Positions 31,149-43,123 of a DNA stretch of 64,000 nt are shown in pieces (position 1 is the stretch's first letter; the number at the start of each line of letters is the position of its first letter). The DNA comes from Cryptomeria japonica (Eukaryota; Streptophyta; Pinopsida; Cupressales; Cupressaceae). Under the pieces are notes generated by a model. The model had not been told where the DNA came from. It was given only the letters and a program-made list of their open reading frames with translations, and did not search any database. Location of the stretch: positions 660,650,438-660,714,437 of the forward strand of contig NC_081414.1 of NCBI RefSeq assembly GCF_030272615.1, read 5' to 3'. Position numbers and translations under genes: made by a program.

Positions 31149-32498
31149 TTAATTTGGAATAGGTGCACCTAACTCGATAGGTAAGGTGCTTTCTTCATTT
31201 GACACAATTTCCTTCTTTTTCCAAATCATATTTAATTTGTCTTTTATTTCTTTAGTGTCTTTTCTAGGTTGATCTCTGCAATCTCCAGCTAAGTGTCCAA
31301 CTTTGTGATAATGAAAACATGCCATACTAGGATTTCTCCATGATCTTCGGTTGTTCATTCCAAACCTTATAAAGCAGTTGGCACTTATATGTCCATATCT
31401 TCCACAACATTCACACCATATCCTTATATTGTAATCCCATGGTACTACAGAATACTATCAGTAAGGATGTGTGTGAGTTTGGTAACCTCTAGCATTTGCT
31501 CGGTGTGTAGACCACATATAGTTCTTTTGCTTAAGCCAGCACTTCTCAGTACTATGTCCATATCTATTGCAGTTTTTACAAAACCCTTTGAATTTTGCCT
31601 TCTGATAATTGTTAACAGACTTTGTCCTACATTGATTAGATGTGTGACCATATTTATTACAATTGTAACAATAACCTTTGGACTTAGTGACATTCGGTTG
31701 GTTACCTTTTCTGATTTGACACATGTTGGCACTGTGACCTTGATTTCCACAGTAGTTGCAAATTGGCTTCTTTCTTTTGATGTTATTCTTGTTTCTAGCT
31801 TGCTTTGATGATTCTCCTCTCTTGATAGTATGAATTCCCTTCTTGGTAGAGTCTTTTCCTTTGTAGCCGAGTCCTGCATCTTTGTTGGGTTTTCTTGTAT
31901 TCAGTTGCTCATCCAACATCTTTGATGCTTCATAACTCTTCTTCAGTGTTTCTATGGATTTCTTCTCTGATTCAAGTTCATCAGTCAACCTTGATACTTC
32001 AAGTTTCAATGCTTGATTCTCATCATCTTTCAGAATTGCTTCATGATGTGCATAACCTAGTTGATCTGACAGATTTTGTTGAATTCTAGTCAACCTTGTG
32101 ATTTCATCATTCTTATTAGATACTAAGACTTTAAGTTGTTTCTCTCTTTCTAGATCTCTTACTTTATCCTCGATTGTCCTCAATGCATCAAGATTTTCAG
32201 TCATCTGTGTGCTGAAATGTTCATGTTCTCTTTTCATTTCTTTTAGTTGATCAGTCAGTGCTTTGTTCTTACCTTTCAATACATCAATCATTTCTTCAGT
32301 TTCTTCAGATATACTGTTCTCAGATGATGTCTTGATTTGTTCCACTAACTCTTGAGAATCTTGCAAATCATCAGATAATCTTCTTCTCACTTTTAGAGAT
32401 TGTTGCATTTGCTTTTGCATGTCTGCAATCACTTGATTAGCATGATCTAGCTCTTCTTGCAGATACACAATCCTCTGAGATTGTTTATAGCCTTCCAT
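31149..32498 (-). pseudogene. Element C ORF1: coiled coil with five CCHC-type knuckles
   Basis: Starts at ATG 32498 (MEGYKQSQ), 48 bases inside the PBS. The first 240 or so residues are a strongly predicted coiled coil (heptad-like L/I spacing, rich in E, K, Q). A basic stretch and zinc knuckles follow: CNYCGNQGHSANMC, CYNCNKYGHTSNQC, CKNCNRYGHSTEKC, CECCGRYGHISANC, and a degenerate CFHYHKVGHLAGDC. Two adjacent stop codons near 31455 separate knuckles 3 and 4, but the frame continues to 31149. It resembles a retroviral nucleocapsid in its C-terminal half but has no recognisable Copia or Gypsy gag domain. I infer an RNA-packaging Gag substitute. Confidence 0.78.
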
Positions 32499-32546
32499 TG
32501 ATAAGATATTTCTCTTTAGGAAACTAAACCCTTTTCCAAGATTCAA

Positions 32547-32559
32547 GCTCTGATACCAA
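32547..32559 (-). other. Element C primer-binding site
   Basis: The minus strand reads TTGGTATCAGAGC, the initiator-Met type, next to the LTR end TAACA. Confidence 0.9.
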
Positions 32560-32560
32560 T

Positions 32561-33714
32561 TGTTAGGCCCAATATGGAAAGCTAATGTACTAAGAGGGGA
32601 GGGGTGAATCAGTACTCCAAAAATTTTCTTCAATAATAACTTTACTGTTATGCATAAACCGAATAGTGCAGTAACATAATATAAAGCTAAAACAAATAGA
32701 TAACAATCATACACGATTCACTCTATAACACATATATTTTGGTTACGTAGAAACTCTTGGTTAGAGAGAAAAACTATGGTGGGGATGGCACCCACAACTT
32801 CACTACTACAATAATAAAGAGTGCTCAGTTAGAGCTACATGTTTAGCTATTTCTGATAGCTTACCCTGTTAGGAGTATCAAGATTTGTTAGATCTACCTT
32901 GCTAAAGGATTTCACAACACTTAAACTAAATGTTGCACCTGGTTAGAGGCTTTACAATTTATAGACTTGATTAGAGTCTTTTACCCTGTTAAAGGTTTCT
33001 CTTACAACTTCAAAATATTATAATAAAATCATTACAAATATCTGCAACTTTACATCTGGAATGTTATAGCTGATTCTATGTGCTTAGAATAAGTTACCTT
33101 GCTAATAGCATACCTCGGTAACCCATATAGTAACTTGGTAAACCCTTCTGTTTACTCTATTCTTCGACTGTTCTCTGAAAACCTTCTCAGTGACCTCTGT
33201 GTCTCTGTAACAATCTTCTTACACTCATGCACACACACACACACACTCCATATTTAATTCTTCACTCATGTTGTATAAATAGATCTCTTATGATGGTGAT
33301 CCATTCATTGCTTCAATCTTACAAATATGATTTATGGAATGAATAACAATGCAAATTATTTCATTGGTTAGATGACCTCAAAATCATACACAATCTTCAA
33401 GTGCAATTTCCAATGTGATAACGGTTAGATGTGCCTCGATCTTGTAACACATTTTCATATGCATGTCCAGGTTCAATGAATCTAGTAACACATTTCACTC
33501 GATGTATAACAACTCAGTGTGTCATCTTTGTTGCTCGATAGACATGAAATGGTACTTGGTAGATAGCTCAGTGTATACTACGTTTTGACACTACTTTCTT
33601 CTGTAACTAACTAGACTGTGCATACCGACTGAATGTCTCGGTAGAGATAACCGACTAGAGTGTATAGAATAACTTTGAATCATAAAACTAATGGAAACTT
33701 GATAAGTAGTAACA
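32561..33714 (-). repeat. Element C LTR (5' LTR)
   Basis: 1,154 bases with TG...CA ends (minus strand TGTTACTACTT to GGGCCTAACA). The right edge is set by resumption of element D ORF1 homology at 33715. It has a terminal hairpin (GTACT at 32587-32591 with AGTAC at 32611-32615) and a short CA microsatellite near 33231-33246. No partner LTR is in the window. Confidence 0.7.
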
Positions 33715-34329
33715 TGCAGTACTGAAACTTTCTCCAACTTCAAATCCAAGTCCATTAGTATCTCCATTAGGTTTCTAATTTTTTAGCATGTTATCAAGTT
33801 CCTCTGAACTTTTCTTGAATTTCTCTTTGTGTTGATTTGTAGTAGCCAACTCATTTTCCAGAATTCCCATTTGTCTCATAAGTCCAGTTTTATCATGTTA
33901 CATGTGAATCAGATCTATCTTTAACATATCATTTTCATGACTGAGTCTTAGATTTTTATTTCCAACATCATTGAGTCTCCTAGTTAAGTCATCTTCATTC
34001 TTCTTTCTATCTTCAATGTCTTTACAAAATTTAATTGTCATATCTTGCATTTCATTCCTCATAGTATTTTTTTCTTGTCTCAACTTTTTCACAAGTTCAT
34101 TAAGAGCTTCCTTTTCATCATTATCATTCTGCATCTTCTCATGAAGCTCTTTTCTTTTATTTCTAGCTATAGTAAGATTCTCCTGAAGTCCTTGAATGAA
34201 TTCTTGTGTAGTCCTTAGATCATCTTCAAGTTTGATATTTTTCAACTTCTCTGAATCATAGTCTACAAGAGCTCCTTCCAATTTTTTTCTTAAGTTCTCC
34301 GTCTGTATCAGTGTCAAAATCTTCCTCAA
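33715..34329 (-). pseudogene. Element D ORF1 fragment (coiled coil)
   Basis: Parallels the N-terminal half of the Inner and Outer ORF1 (LRKILT..., LEGALVDYD, KLKNIKLEDDL, GFEVGES). The likely start ATG of the other copies is ACG here. A TAA at 33898 and a TAA-type break in the KN.KP.GD region also interrupt it. The zinc-knuckle half is missing because element C interrupts the frame at 33715. Confidence 0.75.
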
Positions 34330-34359
34330 GATGTTAGGCTTTTGAAAATAGAGGACTAG

Positions 34360-34372
34360 GCTCTGATACCAA
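34360..34372 (-). other. Element D primer-binding site
   Basis: Minus strand TTGGTATCAGAGC, the initiator-Met type, one base from the LTR. Confidence 0.9.
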
Positions 34373-34373
34373 T

Positions 34374-35146
34374 TGTTAGGATTAATAATAGTCCCAAAGA
34401 TACTAAGAGGGGGGGGGGGAGGGGGGTTGAATCATTATCTAACTGGTTAGCAGAATATTTAATCTTATTAAGAACTTTGCATTCCAAAATAGTGTACTGG
34501 TAAATAATAATTAATGCAATAAACAAGAATAGTAAAGATAGCATAGAAAACACACCATAACACAAAATGCTTAACGAGGAAACCCGATGTGGGAAAAACC
34601 TCGGTGGGATTTTTGACCCACAATATTCACTCACTGGCCAATGAATAAATATTACTTACAATGAGGGGCCTGCACATGCAGGATGACCAACTGCCCAGAG
34701 CTCACTGCTCAATACGAGTCACACTGACTACAAAAGTGGATTATGAAATCCAATACAATGCAATGCTTCAAAGTAGCATTAACTATGCCAGGTTCAGTAT
34801 TGGTTTAAGCTCATACAATAACCAAAAACCTTCACTATCACTTATATCACCTTATACATAATTCACACTTCTTGTTCATACCTTATATAAAATAACCTAT
34901 AAGATCTCATACATGTATATGAGTCTTTTACAATATGCCTTGTCGGATTTACAAAAGATAATTACAATTAAATACAATAAACAAAAGTTTATTCCCTATC
35001 GGTTTGGGTGCGGGTATGCATTGTTGCTGTTTCCGGTGAAGTGCCTACCGGTGTATGTAGATGTCTATGCCGGTGGCGGTGACTTTACCAGATGAGTGCC
35101 AGAAGGTTTCCAGTTGGTTGCCAGTAGTTTCCCATCAATGAAAACA
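34374..35146 (-). repeat. Element D LTR (5' LTR)
   Basis: 773 bases, minus strand TGTTTTCATTGATGGG to ATCCTAACA. It shares with the Outer, Inner and Copia LTRs the GGAAACCCGATGTGGG block (34577-34592) and the CTCACTGCTCAAT...AGTCACACTGAC block (34700-34730). It also has CCGGTG words near 35030-35070. A long G run (34410-34428) lies in the terminal hairpin loop. The right edge is inferred from TG...CA and from Gypsy-F resuming. Confidence 0.75.
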
Positions 35147-36560
35147 CCATCATTCTCCTAAGAGTGTAGAATGTCACAACTATTTGGGTTCAAACTTCCC
35201 TTTGTTGTCTCGAAACTATTGATTTTTATGATTTTCTCTCGAAACAAGATTCACCAACCTGAAATTCTCTTTGTCAAACTTTCTTGTTATAACCTCTAGA
35301 CATTCTCTTTTGGTAGGCTCTCAGATGATCAAATGCCACTTGTCGATGTTCATCCAACAACTCAAGTTCTTGCAATCTAGATATTTTGTAGTTTTCATCA
35401 GTAACAAGACCTTGCAAAGAAACTCTTAAAGAAGGCATTTCCACCTCAACAAGCAAGACTTCTTTAGACCCATACACCAAAGAAAAAGGTGTAGCCCAAG
35501 TAGGTATTATGATACTTGTTCTATAAGCCCATAGTGCAGGATTGAGTTGCAGATGCGAATCCTCTCCCGATTTATTTACTGTTTTGTCTAAGATAGTCGA
35601 TAGATTTTTGTTAGATGCTTTAGCTTGTCCATTACCTTGAGGGTAGTATATGGATGACCAATGCTGTTTGATTTTGAACTTTTCATAGAGCTCATCTAGA
35701 TATTTATTTTTGAACTGCCCTCCATTGTCAGTCATAATTTAAGAAGGTATCCCGTACCTGCAGATGATATAGTTAAGGATGAATAGAGCTACTTGTTTAC
35801 CAGTTGCTTTGATTAGCAGAACCACTTCTACCCACTTAGTGAAGTACTCAGTGGCAGTTATGATAAACTTGTGTCCATTAGATTATGCATGATATTTTTG
35901 GCCAATCAAGTCAAACACCCATTATTGGAAAGGCCAATGTGTGATGAAAGGTATGAGATCCCTTGCTGGAGCATGTATGAGGTTCCCATGTAGCTGAAAC
36001 TTCTCACAAGTTTTAGAAAATTTTATAGAATCTTTCTCCATATTTGGCCAGTAGTAGCCATCCCTTAGTAGTTTTCGAGCTAAAGTTAGACCGCTTGAAT
36101 GAGATCCACAAATACCTTCATGGACTTCGGATAATGCGCATTGGGACTCTTTAGTTTCTAGACAACTAAGAAAAGTACTATCTGAACCTCACCTATATAA
36201 ATCATTAGTGATGATGACATACCATGAAGTGTTTCAAATTAGGTTCCTTTTCTCATTACGGGTAAGATTAGCAAGAATAATTTGGTCACGCAAGAGTAAA
36301 TATGGCTATAGCAAGATGAATCATGTCCAATAATAGAACAAACCATCTAGGACTCAAGGGAATCATGAGTAGGATAATGTAATTCTTCCACTAGGAATTC
36401 AAAGTGGAACTTAGATTCTTATAGCTATGGTATAGATGCCAAGGTAGCCATAGCATCTGCTGCTCTGTTTGGTGATCCGGGAATCTATTGAAATGATACA
36501 AAGGTAGAATATTTCTTGAGGTCATCAACCATTCTCTTATAAGGCATCAGTTTCTCATCC
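35147..36560 (-). pseudogene. Gypsy-F integrase
   Basis: Recognisable HHCC region (HEGICGSHSSG, about 36110), core with TDNGGQF (35715) and YYPQGNGQAKASNKN (35640), and LNPALWAYRTS (35530). The C-terminal part (35150-35280) is riddled with stops. Parallels Gypsy-1 8541-9600. Element D interrupts it at the C-terminal end. Confidence 0.82.
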
Positions 36561-38300
36561 TGAGTCTGATATATAACATTGATCTAGTTGATAATCAACT
36601 GAGAGTCTCCATAGATATGTAATTCAACAACCTTCCATTCGATAGCTAGCTTGATCCCATTTACCAAAGCTTCATATTCTGCAATATTGTTTGTGCAAGG
36701 AAAGAGAATCTTGTAAGCTTTTGGGATTGAATATCTTTGAGGAGTAATAAAAATTATTCCAGCATCAAAACCATGTTGAGTAAAAGACCCATCTAAGAAC
36801 ATTTTCCATGATCGCTGAGTAAGGTACATGATGGATTCGACCGTAAATTCTATGTGCAAAGGTTGATTGGCTTCAAGTGGAGCATCAGCAAGTTGATCTG
36901 CAATGACCTATCCTTTGATAGCTTTGCATTCTACATATTCAATATCAAATTCTATAAGAACCATGACCTATTTAGCCAATCTTCCTTTAAGTGTTGCTTT
37001 ACTGAGAAGGTATTTGAGCAGATCCATCTTATCCACCAGCTTAATAGAATGTGCTAACATGTAGTGTCTTAAATTATGTGATGCAAAGACTAATGCCAAA
37101 CAAGATTTTTCTATGATAGTATAGTTCATCTCATAGGACACCAAGATTCTACTGATATGATATATAGCTCTTTCCTTTTTATTCTCATCATGTTGTGCCA
37201 AAAGTGCCCCAATGATGTATTTGTAGTTGATATGTAGAGAATCAATGGTTTTCCTTGAATTGGTGGCATCAATATAGGTGGATTAGAAAGATATTCCTTG
37301 ATTTATTTTAGATGTTGTTCACAATCTTCATCCTAGTTGTATTTGACTCCTTTTCATAATGCCTTTGTGAATGGTTGAGCCTTATCTGTTAGCTGAGAAA
37401 TAAAGTGTCTTATTAATTGTAGTCGCCCTTGTAAACTTCTCATTTGACTGACATTCTTTGGAGGTGGAATTTCCATGATAGCCTTAACTTTTTTTGGATC
37501 CACTTCAACTCCTTTCGCTGAAACAATATATCCTAGGAGCTTACCAGATGTAACTCCAAATGCACATTTCTTGGGATTTAACCTGAGTTTGAATTTTTCC
37601 ATCCTATCTAATATTGGACCTAGTTCTAGTAGATGTGTTGATATTTTCATATATTTAACTAGAGTATCATCAACATAATCCTCCATGTTTTTGTGCATCA
37701 TATCATGAAAAATTGTTGTTACATCTCTCTGATAAGTAGCACCTACATTCTTTAAACCAAAGGGCATTACATTCCAGCAAAAGGTTCCCCATGCACAGGT
37801 GAATGTTGTTTTATCTTGATCCTCAGGTGCAATTTTGATTTGATTGTACCCATAAAAACCATCCATTAAAGAGTACATTTCATATCCAGTAGTCATGTCC
37901 ATGATCATGTCTATGTTGGGTAGTGGAAAATCATCTTTCAGACAAGCTTTGTTTAAATCTCTGAAATTAGTGCAAACATGGATTGATTTGTCAGGCTTAG
38001 AAATAGGTACAATATTAGATATCCATTCGGCATAATCAATTGCTCTGATGAATCCAACTTTTAGTAATTTTTCTAGCTCAAACTTAACAAGTAATGCAGC
38101 ATGAGGATGCATTTTTTGGAGTTTTTGCTTAACAGGTTTAACTTCAAGAGTGATAGAAAGATGATGCATTATGAGGTCAAGATCTCGACCCGACATATCA
38201 ACATATGTCCATGCAAAATTGATCTTCTTTTCTGTGAAGAAATCAGCAAATTCTTTTAGTTCTTCGACTGACAAGGATTGAGCTACATGTATGGTGTGTT
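36561..38300 (-). pseudogene. Gypsy-F reverse transcriptase and dual RNase H
   Basis: RT is open for 306 codons from 38274 to 37354, with the catalytic YVDD intact (MEDYVDDTLVKY, near 37680) and the VCTNFRDLNKAC motif. The RNase H connection region (37201-36968; YHISRILVSYEMNYT) is in a shifted frame. The archaeal-type RNase H (36859-36584) keeps FLDGSF, IAEYEAL and YGDSQL. A frameshift lies between 37354 and 37201. Confidence 0.87.
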
Positions 38301-39620
38301 GAGCTTCTTCTCTCCCAATGTTTACTGGCTGTGTAGGTTCACTTAGAACCGATTATCACTTTTGAAAGTGATCAGGCAAAATGTCAAGTATCTGACCTTC
38401 AGGTGCCTCAAAGAGGTTTTCACCATTAGGTACGTTCTTTATTTTTACTATTTTTTATTCTGACACCGTCATAGTGTGGTTCTTTCCATCAGAACTCTTA
38501 TCTTTCTTTTTTATTTTATTAATGCGACTAAGATACTTGACATTTGTTGGTTTCATGTTCTCACTTTGTTCACTGGTGGAAGAGTCCATTGGTTCAACTA
38601 CATTAAGATAGCAGGCTAATGTATAATCATTGGCAAAGGTAGGTATATTCAAAGGTTGATCTTGAAGAGTACAGTCAATTAACTCAGGATGTACCAGGGA
38701 TAAAGTTTTAAAAGGTTTAAGGGAATTCACAATATTGTCATCACAACCTCGGACTAACAAGTCGAGTTCTAGAAGACTACCTTGCGTAAGTGTCTCGAGA
38801 CCAAGAAGAGTTACAACACAATTATGAAAGTGTACGTTAATATTTAGGGGACCTAACCCAAAAAACCTACCACTAGCATCATCCTCTACTTTGGACTGGA
38901 CTACATATCATGGTTTGACAGTAACAGGGTCAGCAGACAGAGTCTCGACATTCATGACGGAATAGTCATAGTTTGGTGTCAAATAGGTATTGTCATAAAT
39001 AGAGCTTATGTCAAAGTGATCAAAGTCATAAGATGAAGTCTCTAACTCTTCTTCAAGTGATTTAGTAAAAGTATGTATAGTATCAATATCTACATCTTTG
39101 ATGTTGCAAGTTCCTTCATGATTTGGTTCAATGATCACTTGTATTTGACATACCTGTTGACATAACCTTGATGACTTTGTCAATCTCTGTCATATTTTCC
39201 ATTCATCTTCCTCTGGACTAATTATCAGCTTTGTTTCTATAGCCTCCAATTCTTCATTTACAGTCATATACCTGATTTTCTATATCTCATTAGAGGGAGA
39301 TATAGTAGGTGAAGAATTTTCTTGTGTTCTTTCTTCTTTCAGCTGTTGTTCATAGTCTTCTTGTCTTTTTAGTCCGGTTTCCTCTATTTCCTTTTGCAGC
39401 TTCAAGCGTATTATCTCTTGTGCTTCATCTATGATATCACTAGATTCTCTATGAGTTTCTTTAGTATATGTATCTGAGAGAGGATCTGGACCCCATTCAT
39501 ACTCATTTGAGTCAGTTTCTGAATTATCTATTTGCATTCTACCTGTGTATGTGACCGAAATGTTCAGTGGTGCAAATAACTCTTTAATTCCTTTGATTTA
39601 TTCTCTCATATCTTCTGGGA
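38301..39620 (-). pseudogene. Gypsy-F region between protease and RT
   Basis: Same frame as the RT, with stops. Acidic, low-complexity linker like that of Gypsy-1 10027-12948: SETDSNEYEWGPDPLSD near 39500 parallels SETDSHEWEFD in Gypsy-1. No enzymatic domain seen. Copia-E is inserted at its upstream end. Confidence 0.7.
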
Positions 39621-39625
39621 CTTCT
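39621..39625. repeat. Target-site duplication of Copia-E (left)
   Basis: CTTCT directly before the LTR, repeated at 59616-59620. A five-base duplication is standard for Copia integrase. Confidence 0.92.
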
Positions 39626-40713
39626 TGTTAGGTCCTAGGAAGGACAACTGAGAGGGGTGGGGTAAATCAGTTGTGAACCAATTATTCATAAATTGTAATC
39701 CACATGCAAGCTATTCCAATTTATCCTTAATGCCGGTAAACCAAACTTAAGTGTCAGTAAAACAAATTAATATATATAGTAGTACCGATTTAACTTAATG
39801 CATGAAACATAAAGAGAAATGACATCCACAACACATAACATAGAGATTTTGACATGGAAACCTGATAAGGCAAAAACCATAGTGGGAAACCTTACCCACA
39901 ATCAGATGATACTACTGCAGATAGTATGTGTATACAAATGGGGTCTGCACATGCAAAATGGTCAACTGCCTAGAGCTCACTGCTCAATCACAAATTAGGA
40001 GTCACACTGACTACACAATTGGATGGTTAAATCCAATGATAATGTACTACTCAAAATAGCATCTCCAATGCTGGGTTCAGTATTTGTTAAGCTTTGAACA
40101 TGAGTGTCAAAACACCTTCATAACCTTCCTTCAACCCTTAAATAATTCTTGCATGATTCGCGTAGGGATCTGCTTATTTTCGCTCTTCAATATCCACACT
40201 CACTCATGATTATCTTAAACTTAATAAGATCTTACAATCATATATACAAAACCTAAGACCAAATGAATAGGTCAGCTCACTAAAGATATTACAATTAAAT
40301 CAATTACAAATGAGTCTTGATGTGAAACAACATGTCAGCTTAATACATTTACCATAATAGCCAATCAATAAAACAATCTCCATGACGTGTTGTACTGATT
40401 TGGAATAGATAACGTGTACTAGTCCATAACCTAGACTTATTTGCCAGTAAAGGAAAATCTGTCAACCCAATTAGACCAATAAGAAAAACACCAAAACCAA
40501 ACTTCCAATCCATGTTTTTGACATAACCAAATGATCTCCAATTTATCATTGCTACTGGTGAACAATATAACTTGTTGGTAAACATATACCAGTGAATGTG
40601 CATAAGCCACTAACCATACCGGTGAGCCATAATGTAAACCTCCAAGAAGACAAGTGTTGACATAAATGACAAAACCAATGCAACACATGAAAAATTCATC
40701 CATAATACCAACA
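39626..40713 (-). repeat. Copia-E 3' LTR
   Basis: 1,088 bases, minus strand TGTTGGTATTATGG to GACCTAACA. Contains the shared GGAAACC...GTGGGAAACCTTACCCACAAT block and the CTCACTGCTCAATCACAAATTA-type block (about 39860-40010). Its terminal hairpin is GACAACTGA (39643-39651) with TCAGTTGTG. Confidence 0.93.
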
Positions 40714-40714
40714 A

Positions 40715-41010
40715 TCTCCCCCTTTGGAATTGATGCAACACTAGATGGAAAAAAATCTAAGTGCCAAAAAAATAGAATGCCAAAACCAGTAAACCAATCA
40801 ATCTCCCAAAGATAGATCAATACAAAGTTCTGTAAAAGAAATAGAAACCAAAACCAAAATAGATATATCCAAAGAGTATATCTCCCCCTCGATGAATAAT
40901 CTCTCCCCAAAGGAATAATGTTTTTCCATAGATATCTCTCCCCCTTTGACATCAAATGCCAAAGTAGTTAAGAATTCAAAACTTAAAATTTTGCCAACTA
41001 CTCCCCCTGA
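40715..41010 (-). other. Multiplied polypurine tracts of Copia-E
   Basis: Pyrimidine runs on the plus strand (CTCCCCCT cores) at about 40715, 40881, 40935 and 41001 are four polypurine tracts on the element strand. The first abuts the 3' LTR. Same arrangement as Copia-A. Confidence 0.82.
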
Positions 41011-43123
41011 GAAGTAGCTCTCCTCCATCAAAGCCGGAAAAAGATTTTTTTTTGTGAGTTCCTGTCGATTTGATGCTAATCTTCAACATATAAGTCTCTG
41101 CCAGTGGGGAAATGACCCCAAGATGCTCTTTGAGATATTCAAATGTTTCCTTAGGCAAAGGCTTTGTAAAGATATCTACAATTTTCTCTTTAGTATTCAC
41201 ATAAACCAATTTCACTTCATTTGTTTCAACATTCTCTTTCAAAAAATTATACTTAATATAAACATGCTTTGTCTTAGAGTGAAATACCAAATTCTTTGAT
41301 ATATCAATTGCTGCTGAATTATCACAATAAATGATTATTGGTTCTTTGCATTTTACCTTTATATCCTTCAACATTTGCTTAATCCATAATACTTGAGTAC
41401 AATTAGTTGCTGCTGCAACATATTCTGATTCTATTGTTGATAATGATGTACAAGTTTGCTTCTTACTTATCCAAGAAAATCAATCTGCTACCAAGAAAGA
41501 ATGCACCACCAATGGTACTCTTTCTGTCATCTACATCACCTGCCCAATTTGCTTCGATGTATGCACATAAATCAAAAATTTTATCTTTAGGATAACATAA
41601 ACCAAGATTTGTTGTGCCTTGTAGGTACCAAAAAATCCTTTTTACTATTGATTCTTGATTTCCTTAGGACTGCTTTGAAATATTGAAACAATACATACTA
41701 CATTCATTATATTAGGAATACATATTGCATTCATTATATTAGGTCTTGTTTGTGTCAAATACAGTAAACCTCCAATCATAGATTTGTACCTTATCAGATT
41801 AATAGGATTTGAATCATACTTCAATGTCAATTTATCAGTTGTAGTCATAGGAGTACTTACTGGTTTGGAATTTTCCATACCAAATTTCTTCAAAAGTTCC
41901 TTCAAGTACTTAGTTTGACATATGAATATACCTTTATTAGTTTGTGAAATCTGCAAACCTAAAAATAATTTTATCTCTCCAATCATTGACATTTCAAATT
42001 CTTTTTGCATCTAATTAGCAAAGTCCTTACATAATCCATCTTCACCTCCAAAAATGAAATCATCTACAAAGACTTCAATAACCAAAATATCATCATTGGT
42101 AACCTTGTAATACAAATTGTTGTCAGTATTACCTTTTGTGTAACCAAGCTTCAAAAGATATTTATCCAATCTAGCATACCAAGCTCTGGGAGCTTGCTTC
42201 AATCCATATAAAGCTTTCCTTAACCTACAAACCATATCCTTATTATCTGTCAAATAAAATATATCAGGTTGTTCAATGTAAACTTCCTCCTCAAGATCTC
42301 CATTCAAAAATGCACATTTTACATCCATTTGATAAACTTTATAGTTCTTATAAGCTGCAAATGCAAGAAATAGTCTAACTACCTCAATTCTGGCTATCGG
42401 TGCAAATGTTTCATTATGATAAATTCCTTATTTCTGTGAATAATCTTTACAAATTGATCTTTCTTTGTTTCTGATTACTTCTCTATCTTCATTAAGTTTA
42501 TTCCTAAAGACCCATTTAGTTCCAATTACATTTTTGTCTTTAGGTTGGGGAACCGATATCCAAGTATTATTCTTTTCAATTTGTTCTAATTCATCTTCCA
42601 TTGCTTTTATCCAATGTTCATCCTTACATGCTTCAATAGCATATGCTAGTTCAATTTGATAAATTAAACATACCTCTTCATTTTCCAGTCTTCCTCTAGT
42701 CATAACACCTTGATTCTTGTTTCCAATTATCTAATTCTCTGAATGATTCAATCTTACATACCTGGGTTTGTTCTGATTAACATTCATAGGTTGTTGTTCT
42801 TCAATCATTGTTGAGTTTTCTGATGATGCCGATGTGACTGGGTCTTCATTTTGTACTGGTGGAGTCTGTGTTGGTTCATTTATAATCATTTCAACTACCG
42901 ATTCAATAGATCTTAAATCTCCTCTAAAGTATTCATCTATCTTCACATTAGTACTCTCAATGATTTTCTGTAACCTTTTATTATAATATCTATATGCCTT
43001 GCTTTTAGATGAGAAACCAAGAAATATTCCTTCATCACTTCTAGGATCAAATTTGCCAATATAATCATCTCTTCTAATATAACATTTGCTTCCAAATATT
43101 CTAAAATATTTAAGAGTAGGAGT
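41011..43123 (-). pseudogene. Copia-E integrase C-terminus, RT and RNase H
   Basis: One frame with stops, from the integrase tail (LKYFRIFGSKCYIRRDDY, 43100) through RT (GTKWVFRNKLNED; LYGLKQAPRAWYARL; catalytic box FVDD in VFVDDFIFGG near 42060) to RNase H. The RNase H motif near 41560 reads AYIEANWAG where Copia-A has AYTDANWAG, so a catalytic Asp is lost. A short tandem duplication encoding NIMN..CI twice lies at about 41695-41745. Stops include 42731, 42428, 42011 and 41645. Confidence 0.87.
43119..43123. repeat. Target-site duplication of Outer (left)
   Basis: GGAGT, repeated at 56345-56349. It falls inside the Copia-E integrase frame: the codons either side match NIPT and LKYF in the uninterrupted Copia-A. 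Confidence 0.93.

Larger units (their letters stand above)
30141..33714 (-). mobile_element. Element C: pol-less two-ORF LTR element (5' part)
   Basis: On the minus strand: LTR (32561-33714), initiator-Met PBS, ORF1 coiled coil with CCHC knuckles, then the start of ORF2, interrupted by Copia-A at 30141. Same layout as Outer and Inner but clearly diverged in protein and LTR. Its 3' half lies outside the window. It is inserted in ORF1 of element D. Confidence 0.72.
33715..35146 (-). mobile_element. Element D: pol-less LTR element (5' part)
   Basis: LTR (34374-35146), PBS and the beginning of ORF1. It is cut at 33715 by element C and inserted in the integrase of Gypsy-F. ORF1 is close to that of Outer and Inner, so D belongs to the same subfamily. 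Confidence 0.75.
35147..39620 (-). mobile_element. Gypsy-F, left block (pol)
   Basis: 3' half of a second Tat-type Gypsy element whose gag half is at 59621-62706. The two blocks are separated by Copia-E. The left end is lost at the element D insertion. Protein similarity to Gypsy-1 is clear throughout, but the copy is more decayed, with many stops and several frameshifts, so it is the oldest layer of the nest. Confidence 0.85.

Noticed and set aside
31389-31808. A 139-codon plus-strand frame resembling a membrane protein
   Set aside because: It is the antisense of the CCHC-knuckle region of element C ORF1. Its hydrophobic look comes from reading Lys/Asn/Cys codons backwards.
34408-34430. Long G run as a G-quadruplex promoter element
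   Set aside because: It is the loop of the conserved LTR-end hairpin and equivalent runs occur in the sibling LTRs, so a separate regulatory call is not supported.
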